Shown one piece after another: positions 36,130 through 47,492 of a stretch of 64,000 bases of DNA; the stretch's first letter is position 1; each line of letters opens with the position of its first letter. Under the pieces are notes generated by a model that had not been told where the DNA came from, made no database searches, and worked only from the letters and a program-made list of their open reading frames with translations. Source of the stretch: Liopterus haemorrhoidalis (Eukaryota > Arthropoda > Insecta > Coleoptera > Dytiscidae); NCBI GenBank assembly GCA_963971575.1, contig OZ020618.1:2358501-2422500 (forward strand), read 5' to 3'. A program made the position numbers and the translations under genes.

Positions 36130-36480
36130 TAAGCATCACAAGATTGTCCGAATTTAAAATATAACATAAAATAATTATTAAATAATAAAAACATATGAAA
36201 TATGAGTTAAAGAATAAAAAACTACTTGACTTATTTTAACTACTTGACTTGTTAAATTTGAACACTATCATAATTTTATACATGTAAACTTACCAATTTA
36301 ATAATTCTATATTTCTATATATCTTTGTAGCTCTGATGAAGATTTAAATTAAAATCGAAACGTTAGCGAAGTTAATAAATTTGTTTTTATTTTCAGACTG
36401 GTCCGAATCCCATTACCTTCAACTATAATTACTAACTTACGGACGTAACTCATCTAATCAAATCCTTAATGTTTTTCTAA
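36130..36480 (+). mobile_element. Penelope-like terminal repeat, copy 2, with hammerhead-type motif
   Basis: Nearly identical to 29265-29420 over its core, and its left side (36130-36230) is the inverse of 29120-29260. It contains the hammerhead-like motif at 36330-36367 and ends gactggtccgaatcccatt, then ttacggacgtaactcatcta. The high identity between copies suggests fairly recent spread. Confidence 0.55.
36330..36367 (+). ncRNA. hammerhead ribozyme-like motif, copy 2
   Basis: The 38 bases are identical to the motif at 29336-29373, with the same GCT/AGC stem I, CTGATGA and GAA cores, GATTT/AAATC stem II and minimal stem III. Confidence 0.5.
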
Positions 36481-37447
36481 CATTGCAGACTTGTCCAGAA
36501 GCAACCATGTTAGCAAAAAGAGGGAATTCATATAAGATTCTGCACATTAAGAAGGCAAAACTACATCGATTACACACATTCCTTATCTTCCGATCTTGTT
36601 AAACTAAAACTTTTTGTATTATTCTTTGTTTTACTAGATATTTGCAACTATTTCATAAATAAAATCATTTTAAATAATTAAAATTGTAAATGTATACATA
36701 TTTTCGGACAAGAAAAATATTAAAATGTACAACATATTTTTGGACAGAGGGAGTACTAGTTTAATAAACACCGTATTTATTAAAAACTATCTGCTTTCAT
36801 GTAGCTAATAAACGTTCTTTATTTTTCTAGATGACTCTAGTTAATTTTCGCAATAACTATTGTAGATTTTCGTTCTCACAGGCTCCGATATGTTATTTCA
36901 CATTTGCGTTCTCGTGTCCCATGGCATTTGATGGAATCTTGCCCAAGGCATTTCTAGAAATAGCCACAGTTTCACGCATGCGGTGGTTTATGCGGCCTCC
37001 CATTCTCTTGGCATAAGTAAATCTGCGCAGAAATACAAAAAGTGGACCATGCGCAGCAACTGGTGGTCACATATGTTAAAGATTTTAGGGTTATTGTGTT
37101 ATTTTTATTTTTATAGTAATTCCTAATTTACACATTTATTTTATCGAAAATTTTATAATATAACTCGAAAACGATAAATGCTAGAGATTTGCTGAAGGAT
37201 TTTTTGAAATCTGCATGTTAAAAATATCCTTTGTTCATTATTTATAGTCCTCGCTATTTACTTGTTTTCTTAGTAACACATGAAATTTTAGTCCGGCATT
37301 TCTACAATAAATTTATCGGCAACTGACGTGCCTGATGCCGTCAACTAAACATACAACTGCGGTAACTTTTCATAGGGACAAGTTAATTAAAAAAATATAT
37401 AACTCAAAAACTATTAAAGATAGAGACCTCTAGTTTGAATTTTTGGA

Positions 37448-37510
37448 TTCATGGTCATTTTTTAGGGTTTTGTAGGTATGACCAAAAAACCCTTATACCG
37501 TCATTTTGTC

Positions 37511-37584
<74 letters not shown>

Positions 37585-38440
37585 TCGGTTAAAATTGTAG
37601 CCAAACGGCTAAACCTAGAGAGTTGAAATTTGGCATGTTTATACAACTCTTTGACCCGCACATAGGAAAAATACTAAAACATCTAAAAAACATACCCCCC
37701 TAAAAATATAAACAAATATGTGCTCATCGAAAACAAAAATATTTTTTTTTAATTCTGAGTAGGGTATCAAATGAAAGCCCTTAGTACGTGGATTAACGAT
37801 CAAATTTTTATTTTTGCAAAATAAATTATTTTGATGCGATTTTTGGCAAAATTGTGCAAAAAAAAATTTGTCCCACACCCTGTAGCCCAGATGGTTTAAA
37901 CTAAAAATCTAAAAAAATTCCAAGTAATGTATATTGGTGTGAACCGAAATAGTACAACAGGAATTTTTGATCAGATTATGTTTTCGGAAAATAACGCATT
38001 TTTTGTGGTTTTTGGTTCACAAAGTACAAAACTTATACCAATGTAAGACACTGATAAGCTAAGCGTCCGATGGCGCAACGCGTTAGTGCGCTGGTGTCGG
38101 AAGCCAAAATTCTCTGGAAAACGAAGGGTTTCGAGTTCGAGTACGGACGGAGTGAGTTTTATTTTTCTGTTTTTTTTTTGCATTTTTATTATGTTGAAAT
38201 TATTTTGTCAAAATTCTAGTTATATTTTGACAAATGTTGTATTTAATTTTTAAGAGCGTAAATTTAATAACCAGTCTTATTATGTGATTAACAGACGATA
38301 AATTATTTTAAAAATATCGTTCATTTTGCCGTGATTACTATAAAGTAAAATTTGTCCTACACACTCAGCATACCGCCTTCACTTATTATATACCTGCGAA
38401 ACCCTGAAATGTGTGAATATTCACACTTCACATCAATTTT
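37448..38440 (+). mobile_element. repeat family B, copy 2, with long (CTGT)n tract and tRNA-like module
   Basis: Begins tagggttttgtaggtatgac, carries a pure (tctg)n tract of about 80 bp at 37502-37581, then the shared block through gtagcccagatggtttaaac, a tRNA-like stretch at about 38065-38150 (A-box-like gatggcgcaacgcgttag, B-box-like gagttcgagta) and the palindromic end tgtgtgaatattcacac. It is inverted relative to 26735-27785. Confidence 0.75.
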
Positions 38441-38549
38441 TTTATGTAATACAAATTTTGAGTTTATTTCAATAGGGGGATTCTGTGAGTAATATCATTT
38501 TGAAAAATTTCTAATAAAGTAATTTTTTGTTTTTTTAGAAGGAGTTATT

Positions 38550-39540
38550 TCAAAAACTATAAAAGATAAAGACCTCCGGTTGGATTTTTTGGAATCCTAA
38601 GACCCAATATACCCTAATGATACATTTTGAAGTAAATCACAAAAAAAAATTTTTTTGTAAAATTTTTATTTTTTTGAAAAAATTTCCAAATTTTCAAAAA
38701 ATTGTAACTCAAAAACAGTAAGAGATACAGACCTGCAGTTTGAATTTTTGAAATTCTAGTATATTGTTTAGTCTAGAAAAAAATTGCGGCCTTAATAAAT
38801 GGGTTATTTTAATGTATATGGTGTGTCAACCAAAACCCTTGAAAATGGCCCAAAATCGAAAAAATCGTAAGGGGTAGACCTTAAAAAAATCGTGATTTTG
38901 AAGCAAAAAATTTTTGTCTCCGTTTTTATTGAAAATTGGTAGAGATATGTATTTTTGGTCATAGATCAACAAAATTTGGTCCATTTTGAAGTTTGGGCAA
39001 AAATGTTGGAATTATAGGCAAAAAACTGACCCAAATCGGCTCTAACTCAAAAACCAGGAAAGCATGAATTTTTTAAATATTTTTTTCGTAATCCTCACCG
39101 CAAAATTAGCTTAAAATAAAATTTTGGAAAAAAAAAAAAATTGATCAAAATTTAAAAATTATAGTGATTTTTTTAAAAATTTTGTTGGAAAATTGGTATA
39201 CTTATTTAATTTTAACTTCAGAGCACAGATATAAGGTAACTTTTGAGTTACGGTCTAAAAATTCAAAAACACGTACACATTAAAAAAATTTAATTTTTAG
39301 AAATTGGCTTGGATATGGCTGAAAATTTGTAAAACCCTTTCTAACTACTGTTTTGTTTCATATGTATAATTTTAATTACTTACAAGTTTACAATCGGCGG
39401 TAAAACCTGATAGTATGTTTATATTCGCTTATTTATTTAAAATTATGGTTAACATGTATTTTCCCTGTCTCTCTCTTTTTAAGGGGCCCAATATTGTCTC
39501 GTGCGCCCGGGGCTTCGACCAGCCTAAATCCACCTCTGGA
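38550..39540 (-). repeat. interspersed repeat family C, copy 2
   Basis: Inverted relative of 30421-31560, sharing tctagaaaaaaattg, ggtcatagatcaacaaaatt and ccaaatcggctctaac type blocks. No ORF. Confidence 0.55.
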
Positions 39541-39699
39541 CACCCGCTCTTAATATTTCTAAAATCCTAAGGTCCAAAATAGCATAAAAATTGAGTTATA
39601 AAATGTAATTTATAAGAGAAATTTAACAAGATGATATCTCTCAGCGTCAATCATTCTGAAACCCGTATCAATTTTCTTTGACATAAAACTAACTTTATT

Positions 39700-39963
39700 T
39701 TAGTCAGTCGTAAACGTGGCGTAAGCTGAACCTGCACTTAAGTTGTGAGTCATCATGAAATGATTCCAATATCTAGAATAGTTTTGTTTATTCGCCAAAA
39801 CATTTCTCATGACGACGAGATACGTATGATTAATATTAGAGAACGTGTTCTCACGGAAAACTTTCAAGAAATAAATTCCTAACGCCAAGGTAGCACATAG
39901 GGCAAACGAGTTCTGTTTCTTGACCTCTGGTACTATGTAACATTTTTGAGCGATCCTTTTTTA
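39700..39963 (-). pseudogene. unidentified protein-coding fragment
   Basis: An open stretch reads A-Q-K-C-Y-I-V-P-E-V-K-K-Q-N-S-F-A-L, then L-G-I-Y-F-L-K-V-F-R-E-N and ends A-Y-A-T-F-T-T-D before a stop. A hydrophobic segment (F-A-L-C-A-T-L-A-L-G-I-Y-F-L) could be part of a membrane helix. Upstream the frame closes. I do not recognise it. It may be a retrocopy fragment or part of an unknown element; it borders a family A fragment. Confidence 0.3.
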
Positions 39964-40024
39964 CAACTTTCGACGTGGATTAACTCAACAACAGTGCACC
40001 GATGAACTTAATTCGACTTTTGGC

Positions 40025-40147
40025 GATGAAATAATATCTCTGTTAGAAAATATTAGGCCAAGTTATTTCTACCCTGCTGCTAGAATGTATTTTATACAAG
40101 TACTTTATGATGGCGGTCGGTCCTGTGGTGGCCACAGCTGATTTTTT
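40025..40147 (+). mobile_element. repeat family A, 3' end fragment
   Basis: Reads from gaaataatatctctgttaga to gtggtggccacagctgattt, matching the 3' part of copy 1. Confidence 0.75.
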
Positions 40148-40429
40148 TAATTATATTGTTTTATTGGCCATTAGTCTATACAACCTTATTAGCCAGCTAA
40201 ATACAAATTTATACATTATATGCAACATATTTTTTGATTTCACAGGTACAGAAAAATAAACATAAAAAAACTAAAGCTGTTCAAAATGACCACCATTTTC
40301 CTGCAGACACAAATTTACTCGTCTTTTCATACTATTAAAAGCATTTATAATAATTTGAGGATTTATATTGGCACACTGTTCGGTAATTCTGTTTTGCAGT
40401 TCCTCGATATTGTTATTGTTAATGATAAT

Positions 40430-42335
40430 TACTAGTAAATATAAAATGTCTAATATAGATATACAAAATTATAAACTAACAATGAATGAGGAAATTATAG
40501 AATTTGTTAATGAAATTAAATACTTAGGACTCATGTTAGACTGTTGCTTAACTTTGAAGAGTTAATTTCAATATATACATAAAAAAATCTCAAAAAAAAG
40601 TATTTCTTTTCGCGTTTCAAAACGTCTTACATGTCCATAACTTATAAATCAATCATATAACCACATTTTGATTATTGTGCTACTATTTCATTTCTTTTTG
40701 ACAAAACAAGTATACAGGCTCTCCAAAAACTTCAAAACAGAGGCATGAGAGTTATTTTGAGGTGTGGTAGATTAATTCTTATTCGCCTAATGCTTGACAC
40801 TTTGGGTTGGTTAAATATTAAAAATAAAATCAAAATTCTAACTTTTATTTTTATTTTCAAAATTATACATGGAGAGCAAAACTATCTGACTAATTTTATT
40901 ACCTATAATTATGAAATTCATAGTTATAACACGCGAACTAGTGGTAATATTTATGTATATAAAAAAACAAACCTTAATGTATCTACGAATGCATTATTTA
41001 TCAAGGGTTGTAAAGAATACAATACCTTACCAGAAGATGTCAAATTGTCCAATATTTTAAAAGAATTTAAACATAATATTTACAATTACTATTATTCGAT
41101 TACTTAATCATAGTTTATCAATACTGTATCAATATTATTTGCTTAAGTTAATGTATTAAAAATATAAATATAAAATTAATTGTACTTTTTTTAAACATTT
41201 TTGTTGAATTTAATTACTGTTAAAATGTATTAATTTTGAGATGTTTAATTTTGGAGTTAAAAAAAAAAAAAAAACTAAAAATAATGTAAAAATAATGCAC
41301 ATTTTTGTTAAAAATGTCTCTTTTTTTTCTGTACGATTTAATTTAAATTAATTAATTACTGTAAAATGTATTATCCTCGTGATACAAGGTGTCTCAAAAG
41401 AAATTTTATATTTATTTAGCTTACTGCGTGAACGCAACGAATCCGAGGGGCGCGGGGGTTATGTCAATCGGTAGCCTGGCTCTTGGGAATCCAGTCGCTA
41501 TGGAGCGTTTCTCGGGAGCAGACCGCGCGTTATGCGTGCGAGAGTTTTACAAAAACGGTGATTCGGCGACTGTAGCGCGTAGAAAATTCTGCAGTATTCG
41601 AGGTTTTCGCCACTTAAATGATGCGCCAAGCATTCCTCTCATTCGACATTGGGTTAAAAAGTTTGAAGAGACTGGTACAACGCTGGATAAATCAAAATCC
41701 GGGCGACCTAGGTCATCAAGAACGGTAGAAAACGTGGAGAATGTTAATCAGTCTGTTCGTGACGACCCGAACCTTTCAATTCGGAAGCGCGCAAGTGCTT
41801 TAAATGTGCATAGATCATCATTACATCGCATTATGCACAAAGACCTAAAGCTAGACCCCTACAAAATTCAATTGGTGCAAGAATTAAAGCCCCAAGATGC
41901 CAGTGAGAGGCTTAATTCTCAGGCAAATTGATCTCCCGGAGAGGTGACATAAATTGGCCTCCACGCAGTCCAGATTTAACCCCTATGGACTTTTTCCTAT
42001 GGGGGTTATCTTAAATCTAAAGTTTACGCCAATAAACCGACATCACTGACGCATTTGAAAGATAATATCCGTCACAAAATGGCAGCCATCCCTGAGTCCA
42101 CCTGCCGAGACGTCATAAGTAATTTACTGTTCGATTAAATGAGTGCCGAGAACGCGACGGTCTACATTTAGACGATATTATTTTTAAGAAATAAATCCCC
42201 AAAAAGTGTATTTTAATAATTAATAAACATTTTTTCTATATACGGCTTACTTTTTTTTTAATCGATCCACTAAATATAAAATTTCTTTTGAGACACCTTG
42301 TATTTCTCAATAAATATTATTATTATTATTGTTAC
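40430..42335 (+). mobile_element. LINE 3' part, interrupted by a mariner-type element
   Basis: Two readable segments of the C-terminal half of a jockey-like protein: F-V-N-E-I-K-Y-L-G-L-M-L-D (about 40480-40545) and D-T-L-G-W-L-N-I-K-N-K-I-K, S-Y-N-T-R-T-S-G and E-Y-N-T-L-P-E-D-V-K (about 40797-41105). The end is a (tta)n tract at 42314-42332. A TA-flanked element at 41385-42300 splits its 3' UTR. Frameshifts make it dead. Confidence 0.75.
41385..42300 (+). mobile_element. internally deleted Tc1/mariner-type element
   Basis: Inverted termini caaggtgtctcaaaagaaat and the reverse of caaggtgtctcaaaagaaat, flanked by TA. It encodes the N-terminal DNA-binding half of a transposase: M-E-R-F-S-G-A-D-R-A-L-C-V-R-E-F, H-W-V-K-K-F-E-E-T-G-T-T, K-S-G-R-P-R-S-S, S-I-R-K-R-A-S-A-L and S-S-L-H-R-I-M-H-K-D-L. 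Then R-S-P-D-L-T-P-M-D-F-F-L-W appears at about 41963-42002. The central catalytic part between them is missing, so it is not autonomous. The perfect termini suggest recent movement. Confidence 0.85.
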
Positions 42336-43561
42336 ATCTTCTAAGGGCGCTGTAAAAATCACCTTCAAGGAAAGTAATATCTGGAAATTGTAGCCGAAAT
42401 TCCTCTAAACATGTAATTGTATAATTATAACTTAATTGAATTTTCAAACTTATGACAACAACAGTGATGCCAATTAATTAATTGACAGTTAATATTGTAG
42501 TACACATTATTTTATTTTTCCACAGTCAACCTTTATGTAATTTCTTTTTGAACTAATGGTATGAAAGCGTCAGTAATTGTAGTAATTATAATAATATAAT
42601 GGCGTCTATAATTATGCTCGGGTGTGAAAATAATTTTAATCATTTGTTATTTTATCTGTTTTTATTTAAACACAAAAATTCTTAACCCATATTTCAAGAA
42701 ATAATTTGTTATTCAAAGATAAATTCCAACAATTTTCTCCGTAATTTCTTCGTCTAAACATCCCAAGCAAAATATTTTGAACAGAAAAATAGAAATATAT
42801 TTTTTAATCACATATCCAAAAATAAATCTGAATATGTTCGCCAAAACTTTTTATTGCAAATATTTTTAGTACATGATTTATAAATGCCAGAATTTTCTTA
42901 AGATTTTTAAAATAATTGACACATTGTTTAAAATTTTGATTTTTATCTTAAGACTAATTTATAAACAATGCACATTCGTGTCTAAAATTATTAAATTATT
43001 CATAAATTCTATTTATGTTTGGAATGTTTATTAGCATGCATACCAACCTTAAAATAAGAACAAATTCTCATACTTGAAATGAAAATTCTCTCAAAAGATA
43101 AAGTTAATAGATATGTACATTAATACACAGTATCTGGAAGATCACTTAACACTAACACTTGACACTTAACAGACCATGACGGAGAACTTGTAAGCACGCA
43201 ACTGAAACTACGACTGACATTGCCCAAAAAAGTGAATTATATGATAAGACTATAAGACCTTCATTAGGAAATCACTAATTGATTTTACAAGATTATTTAA
43301 TTTAACAAAATATTTATCTTTATCTCTTATCAAGGCCGTTCTTGGGTTGTAAATAAATATTATTTAATTAGAAATTTGATATTTAATGTTCACTTTTATA
43401 TCTGTATAAACAAAGCTTTAAACATTTATACAAAATAAATATTTTTCAATTTTTATTTTCATAAAATAAAATATCCTTAAAAATAAACGGTTTTATTTCT
43501 GATGAAAATTTTATTTCATATATAATTACAAAACTATTACTCCCGCCAACCGAAAATATGG

Positions 43562-45059
43562 TAGGGTCATTGTGCTAGTGGTCAGCCATTTAAGGACATC
43601 ATGATTTTCAACACGTCGCAAATATCGTACTTGTACTAATTAAAAATTAAAAAACACATATTTAATTATTTAAATGTTTAAGTTTATTGTTCATTTTTTA
43701 TTTTACAAAAATGCATATTTGTGTAATTAATAAAAAATAAAATGTAAAAATGTATCAAAATTACTAGTAGTCAGCCTTTAATGTTTAATAGTCAGCCACA
43801 TAGGTGCTGGTAGTCAGCCTTGTTACTACTTACATTGAATTAGGTACATTAATTAATCACAGAATAAACATTTTAAAGAATTTCATCTGTAATATGGTAA
43901 TATATGTATATCAAAAATCAGAAAGACAATTAATGAACTAAAAGAAGAGATAAGAGAACTTAAAAAGAAAGAAGAAGTGTGGAAAATAGAAAAAGAAAGT
44001 ATGATACAAAGAATCGAAAGACAAAGAAAGAAAAATAAAGAGGAAGAACAAGAAAAAAGAAGGAAGAAAAATAATATCATTATAAAAGTAAATATAGGAT
44101 GGATGTTGACATCAAAGAAGCTTATAAAATAATTACGAAAAATTATACTGATTTAACAGTGTGGCGATGCAAAATTGGGAAGAAAAGCAAAAGATCCTGG
44201 CAAGTAAAAACCAATTAAAGGAAAAAAAGATATACATAGATCATGACTTTACCTCAAGAGAAAGGACGATCCAGGGAAAACTGAGGAATGTGGCGAAAGT
44301 AGAAAGAGAAAAATGTAACCACATGGCCGTAGGATACAAAACAATTAATACCGGAGAAAAATGGTATAAATGGAACGAGAAAGAAGAAAATTCGACTATT
44401 CCTATCCAAAACTAATGTAAAAACAATTGGTGGCCGACTACTGGTATTCAATGTTCAATAGTCAGCCAGGTCCTAAAAAGACAGGCTGACTTCTGGTTTT
44501 TAAATTAATGATAGAAAAAGAAATAAATTTATCCAAGCAAAATAGAAATATTATTTTCCTGAATGTAAGATAGAAATAAAATATTTCAGTTTCTAAAACC
44601 CCAGTTGTCAGCCGCGTAGGCTGACTACTAGAATTTTTCAAAAATTGTTCGCCAGTGGTCAGCCTCATTAAGTATTTAATAAATCGAAGACATCTATGTT
44701 GAAAAACTTTTTTATTATAATAATTAATGTTCTAAATATTTGTCCTAAATAAATTTATAGTAAAACATACAATAATTACCTCGTACAATATTCGAATCAT
44801 ACACTGCCTCACTAACCATAACTGGACTCAACACAGAGTATATGTTCAGACATGTTGTTGTGGTTGACTTCTTTTATTTATATTTAATGTTGAGAGACAT
44901 CTATTCTTATTGGTTGAAAGTAATCGAAAAGAAGAAAGACGGCTGAATACTGGCATATAAAATTTTAAATATTTAGTTGGGATATTAAACTATTATTTAC
45001 GTTTTAATTTTAAAAAGGCCGACTACTGGAACAGGCTGACTACTTGCACACTGACCCTA
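43562..45059. mobile_element. TIR element with many GTCAGCC subterminal motifs and a captured LINE ORF1
   Basis: Termini TAGGGTCATTGTGC...AGTGGTCAGCC and, inverted, GGCTGACTACTTGCACACTG...ACCCTA match over 26 bp with three mismatches. A motif close to CCAGTAGTCAGCC occurs at least eleven times in both orientations (for example 43581, 43768, 43789, 43811, 44432, 44459, 44484, 44605, 44619, 44656 and 45034). The interior (43915-44413) reads as LINE ORF1-like protein. No transposase is seen. No clear target duplication was found. The superfamily is unknown. Confidence 0.6.
43915..44413 (+). pseudogene. LINE ORF1-like coding remnant inside the 43562-45059 element
   Basis: A charged coiled-coil segment (K-T-I-N-E-L-K-E-E-I-R-E-L-K-K-K, R-R-K-K-N-N-I-I-I-K-V) is followed, after a frame change, by W-E-E-K-Q-K-I-L-A-S-K-N-Q-L-K, E-K-K-I-Y-I-D-H-D-F-T-S-R-E-R and V-G-Y-K-T-I-N-T-G-E-K-W-Y-K-W. 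This matches the coiled coil plus RRM-like ORF1 of a common insect LINE type, with loss of part of the middle. The matching ORF2 tail is present at 62640-63150 elsewhere in the window. Confidence 0.6.
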
Positions 45060-45074
45060 TATACTGCTTAAATT

Positions 45075-45225
45075 TTTTTGACATTTCGAGATTTCGATGG
45101 ATCTCCACGCACTGAGGTCCCTACATGACGTTTTGACTATTTTTAGCATGATGTCTGTCGGTCTGTGTGTCTGTCTGTCTGTCTGTCTGTGTACACGTGC
45201 AGAACAAATTCGGCTAAAAGGATTT
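45075..45225 (+). mobile_element. repeat family A, 5' fragment
   Basis: Matches the 5' part of family A: tgacatttcgagatttcgat, a short tgtctgtc tract and gtacacgtgcag. It breaks off after ggatttttaaat. Confidence 0.75.
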
Positions 45226-45331
45226 TTAAATCTAATTAATTAAAATTGTAAATGTATACCATATTTTTGGACAGATGGAGTAATACATAGCAAAGACAAC
45301 TATTATGCCCTGTTGCATAAAAGTTTTAAAA

Positions 45332-46075
45332 CTATGGTCTATTTCAAAGTAGAAAAAGGTGTGTAAGAAGATAGGAGCTGTTTGTCCTTGCTTCGGATTG
45401 GTTTAGATCGTCATCCCTATTACACTGTTAAAATATTTTTTTTGTCCAAGTTGACAGATGTTCAGTGTTGTACATTGGATATTTAGACTTTTATTATCAT
45501 GGAGAACATTCTCCATGTAATTTGTTTTTACGCAGTTATATATTTTTTAGGTTATCTGACATATAAATATTTTTTGACACTTGACAATTAACAGATCAAG
45601 AGAGAGGACTAATGTGAGGCCAAAAGACAGCCCAGCTGATTGTGCCCAAAGAAGAAGTTATTGATATAATTTTTAGACCTTCATATATACATATATTTTT
45701 AATTTTTATTTACAATAATTATTTAAATAAGAAACTTTAGCTCTGAAGATATATTGTTTGTTTTATTGCTTTATTTAAATTCTTTTAGCAAATCTATCTT
45801 GTTATATATAGTAAACCATTTTTAAAAATTTTCAAATTTCCCATTAAACTGAATTTATGTCATATAAATAAGTGTATTTAACATCTGCCTTGTTTATTTC
45901 AATATCCTATTAACCATTTTCATATTAAAAAAAAAATCACTTGCTAACCCAGTTACTACGCCCATGCCCTAGTTGTAACTTATTTTAAATTTCCCGCTAT
46001 ACTGTATTTGTCCAGTGTAAATCGTACTCGGTTCGTAGCGCTATCTACTTTTTTCTACTTTGAAATAAACCATAG
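45332..46075. mobile_element. non-autonomous element with 25-bp TIRs
   Basis: Ends CTATGGTCTATTTCAAAGTA... and the reverse of CTATGGTTTATTTCAAAGTA... form inverted repeats of about 25 bp. A LINE-like relic (acttgacaattaacagatca, near 45585) lies inside. No transposase. The target duplication is unclear. Confidence 0.6.
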
Positions 46076-46717
46076 ATATAAGATAATTCTCAATGTAAAA
46101 CAAAAATTGCCTAGCAACGCAATGAGTTATGAAACTGTTTTAAAAGTTGCACATGCCTGATCTAGAACTTTGATAGCGTTAAGCCCAAAAGCACCCGATT
46201 AAAAACAAAAGAAAAAAATTATATTTTAGACAGAAAAACGCAAACTTTCTGAAACTCCACACCAAGCTATGTACTCACCATCAAATCTATTTGGAAATGA
46301 AAGAAAGGGATCCCTTATTGTTGAAAATATTTGGTAATAAAAGTAGAAATATCATTTTTTGGATGTATATATGTACGTATATACCTTGGACACTAAATGA
46401 GATAAATACCTACGGTTGCAAATTTTGAAATCCTAAGGCCCAATATAGCCTTATAATATATTTTGAAGTAAATTAAAGAAAAATAGAAAAAGCTATAAAA
46501 AAATGCTTGTATTTGGCTAAAAAATAGCAAGGTTCATTTTTACTAACATAAAATTCTCGAAAAAATAATATTCCGAACTTTAAATGCAATTATATTAAAA
46601 ACTAAAACAGACAGAGATCCGAGATTGGAATTTTTCAAATCCTAAAAGCCCAAATTCGTTCAAAATACGCTAAAGACACAATTTAAACTAAATACCAAAA
46701 ATGTGTTTGTCAATTTT

Positions 46718-47492
46718 TACCGACCGCCAACATATTTAAGGGAGGAGGTATTGTGATCATACCGATTTTGACATTTTGAGATTTCGATGGATCTCCACGA
46801 ATTGAGCCCTTACATAACGTTTTGACTATTTTTAGCAAGATGTCTGTCTGTCTGTCTGTCCGTCTGTCTGTGTACACGTGCAGAGCAAATTCGGCTAAAA
46901 GGATTTTTATGAAACTTCATATTTAATCTTTTGACATCAATGACACAAGTTGATCATTGTTTAGTAAAAATTGGTTGACTAGAAATGTGAGTTTAGTCGT
47001 GTCGATTTTAAGATTTTTGCGAATATTTCACAACAGAAAATTTATTTCGAAAAAATTTGCTATAAAAGCAACAACTAATAACTTTTATTTGAGACTTTTT
47101 TTGATAAATGAATAAATTTTGAAAAAGTATTTTATTCCAGGTATCCATTTGCCGGTCACTATGGCGTAGTGGTCAGCTCATTTGACTGCTAACCATGGGG
47201 GCTCGGGTTCGAATCCCGGTGATGGCATGGATGTTTGTATTTGTTGTAAAAATTACTAATGTATCCACAAAAATATCCTGGTTAATGGCCATCGTAGTTA
47301 AGACCAAAAAAATTAAATTAAAAAAGTATCCATTTTTTCATACTTATATGTAACGTTTCCATGGTCATGATAAAGAATATCTCTGTTAAAAAATATTAAG
47401 CCAAGTTATGTCTACTCTGCTGCTAGAATGTATTTTATACAAGCACTTTATGATGGCGGTCGGTCCTGTGGTGGCCACAGCTAATTTTTTAA
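46718..47492 (+). mobile_element. repeat family A, copy with SINE insertion
   Basis: Full family A layout from tttttaccgaccgccaac to tggtggccacagctaat, with a short tgtctgtc tract. It is interrupted at 47151-47325 by a tRNA-derived SINE with a perfect 10-bp duplication. Confidence 0.8.
47151..47325 (+). mobile_element. tRNA-derived SINE with 10-bp target duplication
   Basis: The head is tRNA-like (A box tggcgtagtgg, anticodon-loop-like ctgctaa as in serine GCT tRNAs, B box gggttcgaatccc). The tail is unrelated sequence ending in an A-rich stretch. Flanks gtatccattt at 47141-47150 and 47326-47335 are identical. The duplication and tail show retrotransposition, so this is not a tRNA gene. Confidence 0.85.

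Noticed and set aside
37435..37661. ORFs of repeated Ser-Val-Cys-Leu and Thr-Asp-Arg-Gln
   Set aside because: These are translations of the (TCTG)n microsatellite in a repeat element. The same holds for 23013-23246 and 25251-25521.
44254..44668. Minus-strand ORFs in the 43562-45059 element
   Set aside because: They are antisense to the ORF1-like remnant and cross the repeated GTCAGCC motifs.
47151..47227. Functional serine tRNA gene
   Set aside because: The acceptor stem pairs poorly and the segment is the head of a SINE with a non-tRNA tail and a 10-bp target duplication.
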